Assembly (NCBI RefSeq): GCF_029168945.1
Contig: NC_083605.1
Span: 72,372,969 to 72,436,968, forward strand
Length of the DNA: 64,000 bases
Reading direction: 5' to 3'
DNA from: Cannabis sativa
Taxonomy: Eukaryota > Streptophyta > Magnoliopsida > Rosales > Cannabaceae
Shown piece by piece: positions 1 through 12,886 of the stretch. A program made the position numbers and the translations under genes. The notes below the pieces were generated by a model that saw only the letters and a program-made list of their open reading frames with translations, searched no databases and had not been told where the DNA came from. Each line of letters starts with the position of its first letter. Within the stretch, counting starts at the first letter, position 1.

Positions 1-133
1 TATTCTTTTCATTTTGCAAATGATAATGTTGACATTATGCTTGACTCTCGAATTATTGGAAATTGCTTTTATTCGATGGTCTTTACAAGTTGTCATTGGC
101 TCCTTTAGATTCCTCTTTTAATGTTGTGAATAC

Positions 134-3032
134 GTGGGTAAAAGACCTCATATTAAGGAAACATCCTTATTGTTATGGCACAAAAGATTGGGTCATATTT
201 CCGGAGAAAGGGTTGATCGTTTAATTAAATCCGAAATACTTCCTCCTCTTCGATGCTTCGATTGGGATACTTGTGTTGATTGTACTCGTGGAAAATTGAC
301 TAAAACAAGAAAGAAGACTGCAAACCGCAGTCAATCTCTATTGGAAATTATCCACACAGACATCAGTGGTCCTTATTCCACCACGTTGTGCAGAAACAAG
401 TATTTTATCACTTTTATCGATGATTTTTCTCGTTATGGATTCACCTATTTAATTAAAGAAAAATCTGACGCCCTTGATAAACTCAAAATTTTTCGAAATG
501 AGGTTGAGAAACAATTAGGAAGAGTCATCAAAGTTGTTCATTCTGATCGTGGCGGAGAATATTATGGTCGTTATACAGAATCTGGACAACACATGGGGCT
601 TTTTGCAGAGTACTTACAAGAAAATGGTATAGTTGCTCAATACACTATGCCTGGTTCACCTGAGCAAAATGGCGTTGCTGAAAGAAGAAATCGCACTCTC
701 ATGGATATGGTTAGAAGTATGATGAGTAGAACAAATCTTCCAGAGTTTTTATGGGGTGAAGCACTTATGATCGCAACTTATATTTTAAATCGTGTTCCCG
801 GTAAATGCGTTCCCAAGACCCCTTTTGAGTTATGGACTGGCGGAAGCCTAGTCTAAATCATCTTCGTGTATGGGGTTGTCCAAATGAAGTAAAGATTTAT
901 GATCCTAATTTGAAAAAGTTAGATCCGAGAACAAATCGCTGTTATTTCATTGGTTATCCAATGCGCTCAAAAGGCTATCGCTTTTACTGTCCCACTCGTG
1001 GTACGCGAATTGTTGAATCTCAGACTGCTAAATTTCTGGAATTTGATGTTGCTGAGAAAATTCCTTCAACATCTCTTGAAATGGGGGAGTCATCTAAAGG
1101 AATTTGTATTCATATGTCATTTTCAAGAGATGATAATAGTAGTCTCAATTCTACTCCAGTTGGTAATGCTCCCATTGTTGATGAATATATTGCTCCCGAT
1201 ATCGAAGATGATGAAGGTCCTATTATTGATGAAGGGCCTATTAATGATGAAGCTCCTATTGTTAATGAGAATCCTGTTATTGAAGAAATTCCAGTTGTGG
1301 AAGATGTTATTCAAAACAATGATCAACAAAGAGAAGTTATTCCGTAAGTACCTCCTCTAAGAAGATCTCGCAGACAAAAGAAGTCAACAAAGTGTCATGA
1401 TAATTTTGTTTATCTTGGAGAAGGAGAATATGATATTGATCATTTTGTGGATCCTGTCACTTTTAGTGAAGCACTTAATAGTCCACAATCTTCAAAATGG
1501 TTATCAGCTACGGATGATGAGATCGACTCCATGAAGAAAAATGGTGTATGGGAGCTAGTTTTATTACCTGATGGTTTTAAACCAATAGGTTGTAAGTGGA
1601 TTTTAAAGGCTAAAAGGGATAAAAAGGGACAGATTGAAAGGTTTAAAGCGCGGTTAGTGGCTAAAGGCTTTACTCAAAGAGAAGGTATTGATTACACTGA
1701 AACTTTCTCACCTGTTTCCACTAAAGATTCATTCAGAATTATTATGGCCTTAGTTGCGCATTTTGATTTAGAGTTGCATCAAATGGATGTTAAAACTGCT
1801 TTTCTGAATGGAGAATTGAATGAGAAAGTCTATATGTCTCAACCTGAAGGCTACAAGGAGAAAGGAAAAGAACACTTAGTTTGCAAGTTGAAACGATCCA
1901 TTTATGGTCTCAAACAGGCATCTCGCCAGTGGTACTTGAAGTTTGACCAGGTTGTGACATCGTTTGGTTTCGTAGAGAACAAGTTTGATCGGTTGTATTT
2001 ATATGAAGATCGTGGGAGTCGTTATATTTTTCTTGTTCTTTATGTAGAAGACATTTTACTTGCCAGCAGTGATTTGTCACTACTAAATGAGACCAAAAAT
2101 TTTCTGTCTTCCAATTTTGATATGAAAGATCTTGGAGAGGCATCCTATGTTTTGGGGATTGAGATCCATCGTGACAGGAATCGAAAAGTTCTTGGCTTAT
2201 CTCAAGAAGCTTACATTAATCGTGTGCTCAAAAGGTTCAACATGGATTTATGTAAAGCCGGTTCGTTCCTATTCCGAAAGGGGACAAGTTCACTAAGCAA
2301 GAATGTCCTAAGAACGACTTGGAAAGAGGAGCAATGAAGAACATCCCTTATGCTAGTGTAGTAGGGAGTTTGATGTATGCTCGTGTTTGCACTCGACACG
2401 ACATAGCTTTCGTAGTCAATGTTCTTGGGAGATATTTATCCGATCCCGGCCTTGATCATTGGGTTGCGGCCAAGAAAGTTTTGAGATATTTGCAAAGAAC
2501 GAAGAGTTTTATGCTTGTGTATAAGCGAGTTGACAATCTTCGAGTTGTTGGTTATTCGCATTCAGATTTTGGTGGTTGTGTAGATGATTTAAAGTCAACT
2601 TCGGCTATATTTTCACCTTGGCAGTGTGCCGCTATTTCTTGGAAGAGTGTCAAACGTACTTTGATCACATCATCTACTATGTATGCCGAGTTTGTTGCAT
2701 GTTATGGGGCATCTTTGCAAGCTTTGTGGTGAAGAATTTTATTTCGGAGATACGAGTGGTTGATTCTATTTCCACACCTATGCTAATCTATTGTGATAAT
2801 AATGCCGCTTGTTTTCTTTTCAAAGAATAACAAGATTAGTAGTGCTTCTAAACATATGGAAATAAAGTATCTCACTGTCAGAGACTTGGTCAAGAAAGGA
2901 GACATTGTCATTGAAAATTGCAAGACCGAGTCGATGTTAGCTGATCCTCTAACCAAAGGGTTAAGTGCCGTGCTGTTTAATAAACATGTTGTTAATATGG
3001 GCATTTTAGAATCTTTTGATCTTTTGGGTTAG
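134..3032 (+). pseudogene. decayed copia pol polyprotein (integrase, RT, RNase H)
   Basis: The integrase part (about 134-1347) keeps its three acidic positions in recognisable contexts ([15 protein letters not shown], and the glutamate in QNGVAERRN). The reverse transcriptase (1447-2337) shows HQMDVKTAFLNGE, but the catalytic box reads YVED instead of the usual YVDD. RNase H (2319-3032) shows GGCVDDLKSTSA and IYCDNNAA. Breaks seen: a frame change near 845 inside integrase, a stop at about 1345 between integrase and RT, a frame change near 2280, and further frame changes near 2730 and 2827. The first long frame opens at a GTG, not an ATG, because the true start lies upstream of the window. It cannot encode a working polyprotein. 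Confidence 0.92.
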
Positions 3033-3688
3033 TGGGAGTTTTGTTTTCTGTTTGTTTTTAGAAATTATTATTTATAATTTTCTGAATAAAGTTATGAACT
3101 ACATTTTATGTTTCAATATTTTATTATTGAATGGATATGTTTTCAATTATGTTTTGTTATATTCTCGAGAATGATTGAATTGAAAGCATGTGGTTCATAT
3201 TGTTGTGATCATTGTCTTTTAAATCTATTTGCTTATTGACAATGATATGTTGTTGGCTTAATTCTTTAAGCAAGTTTAGTGACACTTACTTATTTTAAGT
3301 GGTGTATGTTTAATTTCACTGGCTTATTTATTAAGCATCACGGTATCAGTGAAATTGAGGACTGATAAGGATATTATGTTATTTTATATTGATCACATGT
3401 TGAACATAATTCCTTACCACACTACTAGACTTATTGACCATGTCGATTTAATACTTTGGTATTTGTGATTATGAATGTCTTTTGTTGAGCTAAAAACAAT
3501 ATGACTGTCATAGTTCATTATCAAAGGTTAAATTGGACCGGTATGTTGAGATGCTATCAGAGAACTATCAGTTTTTAAAGTGGCCACAAATGTTTTCTTG
3601 TTGTTCAACCCATGAGTCGTTTTCAAACAAAAATTATTTTGATATATAATATATATGTATTAAAATCAATGTAGCCCAAGTGGGAGAA

Positions 3689-4179
3689 TGTTAGACTTTT
3701 TATTTGGGCTTACATTAAATTTTATTGGTTTTATTAAAACTTGGGTTGATTGGATAGTTCTTTGCTGTATTAGCCCATGTTGTTGGTGATCAATTGTTAA
3801 TGGGCTTAGCATCTGTGAGTAAAGTCTAGGTGAAGCAGAAGTGTGGGCTTTTCTAGTTGACTGAAGCCTTTGATGAGCAGGCCCAGCCCAACTAGGGTTT
3901 TGTAGCTAAGTCCCCTCCCTAACTCTATAAATACATATTGTCTCATCACAATTGTATACCTTTTGATAATCAGAGAAAATAAACTGCTTCTGATTAGAGA
4001 TCTAGGGAGGAAGACTTAGTTGATAGTATTGCACTATCAAATTTGGAGTAACTGCTGTGGATCAATCAGAGATAATTGCTATGGATCAATCAGGTACACA
4101 TACTCAATTATCATATACTACTATTGTGTTCTATGTTATATACAAATAGATCTTGGGTTAATTGTTAATTTATCTAACA
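3689..4179 (+). repeat. 3' LTR of the copia element
   Basis: The LTR begins TGTTAG and ends CTAACA, a perfect 6-bp terminal inverted repeat, and the polypurine tract lies directly before it. A TATA-like stretch (CTCTATAAATACA, about 3923) sits in the LTR and fits a Pol II promoter. Confidence 0.9.
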
Positions 4180-4686
4180 GGACGTACTTGGGTTTTTTTT
4201 ATAGTATTAAATATATATAATTAAAATAAAAAAAAAATAATGATGAAAAAATTGTCTTGTAGATACTAAATACAAGATTTTATTGATAAGGTTCAAAAGT
4301 AAAATTTATATTTCAGCCAAAAAAAAACAAAGTTTATAGAGTTATACAAAAAAAAAATAATAATAATAATACATAAAGGAATATATATGTTCCATTTTTT
4401 TATATATAAAAATGGACAAAATATTTTTCCTCCACGTACTCACATTTTGCTGTAGTAATTAATTATATGTTTAGATAAACGGATCATGAGAATAAAAACA
4501 AACAATAAATATTATTAATCAATTGATCATTGATCATCATCACATCATCAAGATCATGATTAATAGTATTTACTATTTGTTTAATAATGGTTTAAATTAT
4601 AGCCAGCGCACTAATTAAAATTAATTAGTTAATGCGCTTGCATGCTTTGTATATATATAGCTGTTTAATTATTATATAGGTAATTT

Positions 4687-4728
<42 letters not shown>

Positions 4729-4914
4729 TATCCAGTTTTGGATATAGGTTAACCTTAACAAATGACAAGTTTTTTTTTAAAAAAAAATTAATTAGGAATA
4801 TATAAATATATGTGATTTATTAAAAAGAATTGAAGCCAAAATAATCAAACAGTCAACTCAAGTAGGAAAACTTGACCATGTTCGTAAGAGCCAATTTAGC
4901 TAGCACAGTCTCTC
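4180..4914. other. AT-rich intergenic DNA, no gene seen
   Basis: No coding signal on either strand. It contains an (AT)n microsatellite at about 4692-4723 and many poly-A/T runs. Confidence 0.7.
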
Positions 4915-5709
4915 TGTTATATTATTTTATAATATAATAAGTGTAGATTAAAATGTAGTAATATATATTATTATGTGAATAATATGTATTAGGTGTTTGG
5001 TAAATAAATTGTGTAACATATAATTTATTTAACCTAAAATTGTAACCTACACTTTATAACATGGAGAAGAGTTACAAAGTTAATTGCTTTTGTAACTTCT
5101 TTTGGTTGATCATAATATTGTGTAATACAAGAAATGTTACACAATTTGATGATAGGATTCAAATGGTTTGAAATATAGTTGTTACAAACTATATTAATGC
5201 TCATTATATGAGAGAAATGAGATGGTGAGTTTGAATTCTAAGAGTGATCACCTAAACACTATATAAAGGAGTCTAATGTGCTCATTTGTGAGAGATGAAG
5301 TTTTCTATCAAAAAAAGCACATTGCTAGAAAACCCTAAGGCTTGATAATTCCCAAAGCTATTTCCTAGAGAGTTCCCTTAGTGCTTAGAGATAGGGGGAA
5401 ATAAGCTTTTGGACAAAGGTGTAATACCTTGTTCAAGTCATGGTGATCCCCACTAATCTACACTCAAGGTTGTGAGTGAGTGTTTATATATATATATATA
5501 TATTATTCTCTTGTTATATATATACATATATTATATTACATGTGTTGTAATCTTCTCTTCTACCTTTCATATATATATGTAATATATATAGTGTATATAT
5601 ATGTATTGTAACATATATTTAATCAATCTCTTATTTTAGTCCTTGTATAATTTTACAATAGAGTTGTAATAAATCTTGATTTTCTTCCATTGTTATTAAA
5701 TCTCTAACA
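4915..5709 (+). repeat. 5' LTR of the young element
   Basis: It is 795 bp and nearly identical to 8271-9060. The visible differences are a short indel after GTAATA (about 5431), the length of an (AT)n tract, and one base pair change near the 3' end. Such near-identity means a recent insertion. CTATATAAAGGAG at about 5260 is a good TATA box for the LTR promoter. Confidence 0.93.
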
Positions 5710-8270
5710 ATCAAAAGCTTATTTCTTTTCAATGAAAGAGGAGATAAATCAAGATTTCGAGAATACAAGGATAAGAGATTTTGTGTGAAAACTATTCATG
5801 GTGAGCATGGTGGTCATGAATATTATGTGATTTAGTATATTTTATATTATAGTAATATAATATATATTTATGATATATATATGTGAGTTATATGATATAT
5901 ATATAAGTTATATATATGTGATCATGTGTTTATATCATATTATATATATGATATTTGAAATTTATATCATGTTATTGTATATATATGTGAGATATATAAT
6001 ATATAACATGTATATATGAGTAATATATATTATATATATGTAGAGCATGTGGTATAATATATATTAGTGAGATTAAATATGTAGAAATAATTATTTCTAT
6101 GTATTTATATGAGATATGCATATATAATATATATGTGTATATAATATATATCATGCATGTATATTAAAGTGTATATATGTTATATATATGTGTGAGATAT
6201 GTAACATATATAGTTGTGTAATTAATATATATTATGTTTATATGATATATATTAAAGTATATATGTTACATGTATATGAGATATGTAACATATTTATTTG
6301 TGAATTTAATATTGACATTATGTGTATGTTACATATAAGATGTTGATTAGTAACATGCATATTATATTAATGTATGAGTTATATAGTATGATAATAATGT
6401 TGATAGTAATAATATAATATTATTTATTGCTATTGATGTGGAAATTATTATCATCTATTTTGTGAATAAAGAATATTTTAAATTCTTTTTCAATTTGGTA
6501 GTGAACATCTCACTTTATGAGATAATAAAAGATGACTTTTGAGAAGTTACATCTTTTATTGGGTTATAAGAGATAAGCATCTCATATTTGAGATAAGAAA
6601 AAGTGGACTGTGAGAGTTACACTTTTATTGGACTTGCATTGTCATAAGCAAGAACAAATGGATTAAAAGTGAACCCAAACTTGTGAAATGAGCCATAAAT
6701 TGGAAGAGCAATTTTGGACTCAAAAGTAAATGAATCAATGTGGATTCAAAAATAGTGAAAAGATAACAAAATTAGAGAAGCAATTTTGAATCTTAAATGA
6801 TCAAAGTTGTGAACAAAATTGATGAGAATTTTGTTAACTTTGGTATAATTTTGGGCTAATCTCAATAAGGAGATAACCTTAAAATTATGAGTAAAAATAA
6901 TCACATTATTTTATGAGTAGTAATGTGAGTTTGATATTTTAGTTTTGTTGAGAAAATTAAAAATGTCAAATGGTATTTTTAAAGTGGCCTTAAAGAGTCA
7001 TTTGAAGAGGAAAATACACAAAAGTGATATTTTATATACACTTTATGGTAAAAATGTGGGGGTGAGCCACAAATTTAATCAAAATGTGTTGAGACATTAT
7101 TGATTAATTTATTTGATTTTGAATTCAAATTCTAAATCAAATTTGGCTATGTGTATATGTAAAATTTTGACATATTTTGGTGTCAAAGTTAAGTGAAAAT
7201 AATTTCAAGAAGGAAGTTCATTAAAAGAATTATAGAGACAAAGTGGTCTTCTATATTTTAAAATCAAGATATTGTCTTGATAATGAAATGTGAAAGTGTG
7301 GGGGTGTATACTCTAATATGAGAAAGTTTAGACATACTTGGTGTCTAAAAATAAAATATGAGAATTTAGACATGTTTGGTGTCTAAATTGGTGTATTTTT
7401 GATATGTTTGGTATCAAAATTATTGAGAATTTGAGTTGTGTGAAAATTAATCTTTTATGATTAAATTTTCAAAGCTTAAGTACTTAAGGAGAAAAGTGGT
7501 CACAAAGTGAACACTATATTTTTGGCATGCATGATTCACATGGAATCAATAGTGAGAGGTTATAACAAATCGCTTAATCTCCGTACAAGATTAAAGCATG
7601 AATTTTCGAGGGATGGGACCTAAACTTCCTTAGCGTTTTGCTCATTGATGGTAACCTATCTTAACACTAGTAAAAATCTAGTCTTAAGTTCAATAGGTAA
7701 TAACAAGTCAATAGAGTGAATGTGGTACTCAATTGTCCCATCTATGGATGAGTACATGTTGTAAAATTGAGGGTTAAAACCAAAAGGTTTTTTAATGGAG
7801 CTTAAGCTTAAGAAAACTCACTTAAGCTTAAGAAGTGTCTAACGAGTGGTGAGACACTAAAACTCCACCTATATGGACTAGAGGTGGTGCCGCCTCTTAT
7901 GAGAATTGGGAGTATTCTCTAGAGAGTCTATGAATTGGAATTTTGCACATGGCCATTAACGGTGCAAGAGCGAGACACGCGGTCTCAAGTGAGCATTAGC
8001 GAGGGTGTGTGTGTTATCACCGGTTTGTATTAAAGGAATAATGGTTCAATGCTACGGCAACCAAAATTTCATCAAACTTTGTGGTAACTACACTAAGGTA
8101 AAATTCAAGTCGAAAGACATTTTACCTAATGCACCTAAGCAAGACTTCTTTAAAAGTGTGTATTTATTCAATCAAAGTGGGGGAATGTTATATTTTGATA
8201 TAATATTTTGATTGATTAAATAAATGTTACAAGTGTGTTACAAGTTACACATTTTAATCTAGTGGGGGAT

Positions 8271-9060
8271 TGTTATATTATTTTATAATATAATAAGTGT
8301 AGATTAAAATGTAGTAATATATATTATTATGTGAATAATATGTATTAGGTGTTTGGTAAATAAATTGTGTAACATATAATTTATTTAACCTAAAATTGTA
8401 ACCTACACTTTATAACATGGAGAAGAGTTACAAAGTTAATTGCTTTTGTAACTTCTTTTGGTTGATCATAATATTGTGTAATACAAGAAATGTTACACAA
8501 TTTGATGATAGGATTCAAATGGTTTGAAATATAGTTGTTACAAACTATATTAATGCTCATTATATGAGAGAAATGAGATGGTGAGTTTGAATTCTAAGAG
8601 TGATCACCTAAACACTATATAAAGGAGTCTAATGTGCTCATTTGTGAGAGATGAAGTTTTCTATCAAAAAAAGCACATTGCTAGAAAACCCTAAGGCTTG
8701 ATAATTCCCAAAGCTATTTCCTAGAGAGTTCCCTTAGTGCTTAGAGATAGGGGGAAATAAGCTTTTGGACAAAGGTGTAATATTTGTTAGTCATGGTGAT
8801 CCCCACTAATCTACACTCAAGGTTGTGAGTGAGTGTTTATATATATATATATATTATTCTCTTGTTATATATATACATATATTATATTACATGTGTTGTA
8901 ATCTTCTCTTCTACCTTTCATATATATATGTAATATATATAGTGTATATATATGTATTGTAACATATATTTAATCAATCTCTTATTTTAGTCCTTGTATA
9001 ATTTTACAATAGAGTTGTAATAAATCTTGATTTTCTTCCATTGTTATAAAATCTCTAACA
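8271..9060 (+). repeat. 3' LTR of the young element
   Basis: It is 790 bp, is the partner of 4915-5709, starts directly after the polypurine tract, and is followed by CTCTC, the right target duplication. Confidence 0.93.
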
Positions 9061-11720
9061 CTCTCTCATTAATTTTTGATTTAATTAATTAGTCAAATTA
9101 AATTAATTATTATTTATTCTTTTAATCGAAGCTCCGGATAACTCTCCTTAAGAAATATTATATAATTATATGATTATATATATAATTCAAAAAGATTTAG
9201 ATGATTATTTAGACAATGATGATCAGCATGCAGTACTCAGTACTGAGATTCGATCAATAATTAATAATTAATACATTAGAAAAAAAAAAACTAATATATG
9301 TTTGAGGCGAGCTAGCTAGTACATATCTAACACATATTAATTATTTATACTTCAAGGAAAATTAATTAAATATATATACATCTATATTTTTTGTGCATGC
9401 TATTCATAATAAAGCCAATATATATACGGTGATTAAATTAATGAATCTAAACTTTTATTGTTTGATTTATGTAATGTATATCATTTAATAAGTTTCTTAA
9501 ACGATCTACAAACCTATTTTCTTAAAAAATAATAGAATAAAATAAAAATTATACATTTATATAAGTATGTGGCCAATTAATTAATTAATATATATAGTAC
9601 GTTTGTTTAATAATTATTCCTTACATATAGAATCTCTTGTCAAGGCTAGGACACATCTATTTTTACGTACGGTACTTCTTGTAGTGCCAGCTAAGTGTGG
9701 AGCTATAGATACTGACCTGACTGATCAATTAATTGTAATTAGAGCTTTAATTATATATAATTAATTAGGTAAAAAAATGAGCCCACAATATTGGCCCCAA
9801 AGTTACGTAACGTTTTATAATTAATATTATTTATGTGTTGCATGAATACAAAGGTTTTTGTTGTTGTTAAGATTAATTAAAACCATTCATTGAAAAAGTA
9901 ATTCTTTTATTAAGCAAACCAACACTTGTGGCTCTTATACATTAATTCTCAATCGAGAGCAAGAGCAACTTAGCTTTAAATTAAGTTATTATGAAAATGA
10001 CTACTTTTTATAAATATATATATATTAATGAATGTATTTATATGTATATGTGTTTGTGTGAATACGTATTTTGTATATTTACGTTTGTCCCATTTTTAAT
10101 TGGATTGCCATGATTAGGTGTCTAATTAGAGTTTCAAATCCACTAATATATATATATGGTCAATTACGTATCTCCTAGAAGTACTATTAACTTTTTAGAA
10201 ATAATGCATGATTGTAATAAGAGAGTTGAAAGTTGATCTAAAGGCCTTCAAAGTTTCAAAGGAAGTTTATATTGTCAATAGTACTCTTGTATATATAATA
10301 CATGAAATCACCAAATGTATATACTATTCATAAATGTTTGTACATTTGAGCTAGATTGAATTCTAATTTATTTCTGAGTTGTATAGTAATTCTTTTGAAT
10401 TTCACACCACTTTACAAAAAAAATGTATATGGAAATGAATTATTAAGAATTAAGATTTTATTTTAAAATTAATTAATAATAAGTAGAATTTATCTATATC
10501 CTTATAAATGAGTAAATGACTCAATATTATTATATATGTTTCATGTCGAAATATATATAGTTTTCCCTATCAAATCTTGAATTACTTTATTATTTATTTA
10601 CTCACTTATTATTTAATATTGTTTCAAGTGTGGAGATACATGTATTACCTAGTTAATTATGTGTGAATCAAATAGCCACAACAATTATCTCAAAATCAAT
10701 TAATAATGAATGAATCAATTCCTCATCCTTTATAAATATAGCTCAAAAAAATTATATTTGTTCTATATAGAACATTATAAACCGAGTCCTAATAACTCAG
10801 TAATCATTTGAGAATCTGCATGATTTTGTTGTTTTGTAAGAATCTCCCTGAGACTCCAACACATATTATCTCAACGTTTTCCAATGAAGGTCCACATATA
10901 CATATACGATCAATGAATAAAAGTCAAGAATCAAATATATATAAATATATACTAAATTAATGTACAATAAATCATGTATATTTTTATTTTTAGTTATGGT
11001 GTTTTAATTTTAAATTTCATAATAAATAAGTTAATTAAAATTGAACAATGTATATGAGAATTGAGATTTAACAAATTTAAAAGAGACACATGATCGTAAT
11101 CGTATTATTAATTATTATAATTATATATTATCATGTGTCAAGAAGCAAATACATGTATATATAATGATATATGTATAGATCATATAAATTAATAATTTCG
11201 TTTGGTGTAAAGAAATATATTAATTATGAATTGGGTTTTCTTTTAATTCATGATAACAACTGCACCAAAGGCTCTTATACTATATTTAATTATTATAAAA
11301 ATATTAAATACACTCTTATTCACACAAATTCTAAAACGAAATGTCAAGAAAGGTTTCTTTGTTATCTATGTATCTAATTATGCAATGTATATTATTGAGT
11401 ATGTTTTGAATTAATGGCTATATATAGTTGCGTGTACATATAACATGGGGTGCTTATTAATCCATATTGATCAGTCATATAAATATATATATATATATAT
11501 TTATATAAATTTCATATGGGTAGTACTATTTATTAATGACATATGGCTTTTTCTTAAGAGTAGAAAGAGATGTTAGAGAAGGCAATCACTAGTTCGTACT
11601 ATAAAATATGTCACAATAAGCACTAAATAATATAATAATATTCATGACAATCGATCAATGCATTATATGCAACTTGTAGATAATAGTACTTTTTGCAAAA
11701 ACGTTTTATTAATAAATAAG
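9061..11720. other. AT-rich intergenic DNA, nothing recognised
   Basis: About 2.7 kb of very AT-rich DNA with short (AT)n and poly-A/T tracts. Frames are short and of low complexity. I see no gene, RNA gene or bounded element. Confidence 0.7.
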
Positions 11721-12041
11721 TGCATGTTTGGCGTTATAAGTAAAAAATTATTTTTGGTTTTTAAAAGTAGAAAATTGTTTTTTAAAAATAATTTAGTTTG
11801 TTTAGCCTTCTTTTTTTAAAACAGTTTTCAGAAAACAAAATTACAAAAAACAAGAATTTTGAAAATAACAAAATATTATTTTCTGTTTTAAAAACTAATT
11901 TACTTTTGGTTAATATTATTTTTAAAAAACCTTAACCAAACATGACTTGTGTTTTAAAAACTTCAAAAACTATTTTTTGTTCTCATTTTTAAAAATAATT
12001 TTGTAAAAATAAAAAACAAAAAACAATACCAAACATGTTCT
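11721..12041. repeat. MITE with CATGTTTGG termini
   Basis: A 320-bp stretch has inverted ends: GCATGTTTGGCGTTA on the left and TACCAAACATGTTC on the right. The interior is made of inverted poly-A/T blocks (AAAAACAGTTTT-type). It has no coding capacity. The flanks share only TAAG, so the superfamily is not settled. Confidence 0.65.
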
Positions 12042-12886
12042 AAGCTGCTCGTTTTTGAATCGATCACAATGAGTTTTGTTATCGTTTGTATCTAACCTAA
12101 ATTTTTTTGTTCTTTTCTACTCAAACAAAAAGAGGTACTAATTGCTGATTTTATAGAGACAAAACATTTTTAAATTTATATATATTTGGAATTTTTGTTC
12201 ATTCATGGAGAATTAATTCCACCACCCCATTAATAAATTATCAGTGGATCTCAAAGAACTAATCAAATTTTATAATTAAGAGTCCCCACAAAATCAGGTT
12301 GATCTAATTGGAATATTAATTGCCAAATGATGTTGGCATGAGCTATGTGTGTATATTATTATATGCATAATTATTGAATTTTTTAATCAAGTTCCTAAAC
12401 TTGGTGTTCATTTATGTTCTCAGTTTTCCACTCATTATAATACAAAACAAAAACATATTAAAAAAGGATTTTTCTATCATCAATTATTACAGAAGAAAAA
12501 TAAAAGGTTAGATACTTAGTCACAAATGAACAAAGATAAGCTATAAATTAATAAATAAATAATTATTAGGTTCCCCCAATTTTGTATTGGAAAACAACAC
12601 ACATATATATATATATATGCATATTTTTATGAAAGTAAGTTTATGAGCAACATCACTCTACTATCACAAGTCATTAACTTACCATCCTATTAAATAAAAT
12701 ATTAAAGAAATACAGATTTGATATGCATTGCTCAATTCTTTTTTTATTAATTTTTTTAAAACCATATTTTTTTGTAAAAGTATAATAGTACTGTATATGT
12801 ATATATATATTTTTTTATATATAAATAAGTAAATTTTATAAAACCAAAACAAAAGGTAATAAACAAAGGGCATTACCTCCCGCGAT

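Larger units (their letters stand above)
1..4179 (+). mobile_element. Ty1/copia LTR retrotransposon, 5' end outside window
   Basis: Copia domain order is visible on the plus strand: pre-integrase zinc-binding region, integrase, reverse transcriptase and RNase H. These are followed by a non-coding 3' tail, a polypurine tract (AGCCCAAGTGGGAGAA, ending at 3688) and a 491-bp 3' LTR. The 5' LTR and gag lie outside the window, so the target duplication and LTR divergence cannot be judged. The polyprotein is broken in several places, so this copy is dead. A strongly decayed relative of its LTR sits at 13800-14432, which shows the family has been active here before. Confidence 0.93.
4915..9060 (+). 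mobile_element. young non-autonomous LTR retrotransposon, 4146 bp
   Basis: Two direct repeats (4915-5709 and 8271-9060) both begin TGTTATATTATT and end TCTCTAACA. The whole element is flanked by the 5-bp target duplication CTCTC (4910-4914 and 9061-9065). A polypurine tract (TCTAGTGGGGGAT) precedes the right repeat, which sets the plus orientation. The 2.56-kb interior holds no frame with gag, protease, RT or integrase motifs. The longest frames are AT-repeat products or a 68-codon frame near the 3' end. The left LTR is followed by ATCAAAAGCTTA rather than the common TGGTATCAGAGC initiator-Met primer site, so the primer tRNA is unclear. The lack of coding plus a conserved structure is the pattern called TRIM/LARD. 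It would need proteins supplied by another element. Confidence 0.93.

Noticed and set aside
5972..6154. 60-codon minus-strand frame of Ile/Tyr repeats
   Set aside because: Product of ATAT repeats.
8005..8211. 68-codon frame near the 3' end of the young LTR element
   Set aside because: No retroelement motif and ordinary length for chance. It overlaps the polypurine/LTR-start-like module, so it is treated as non-coding.
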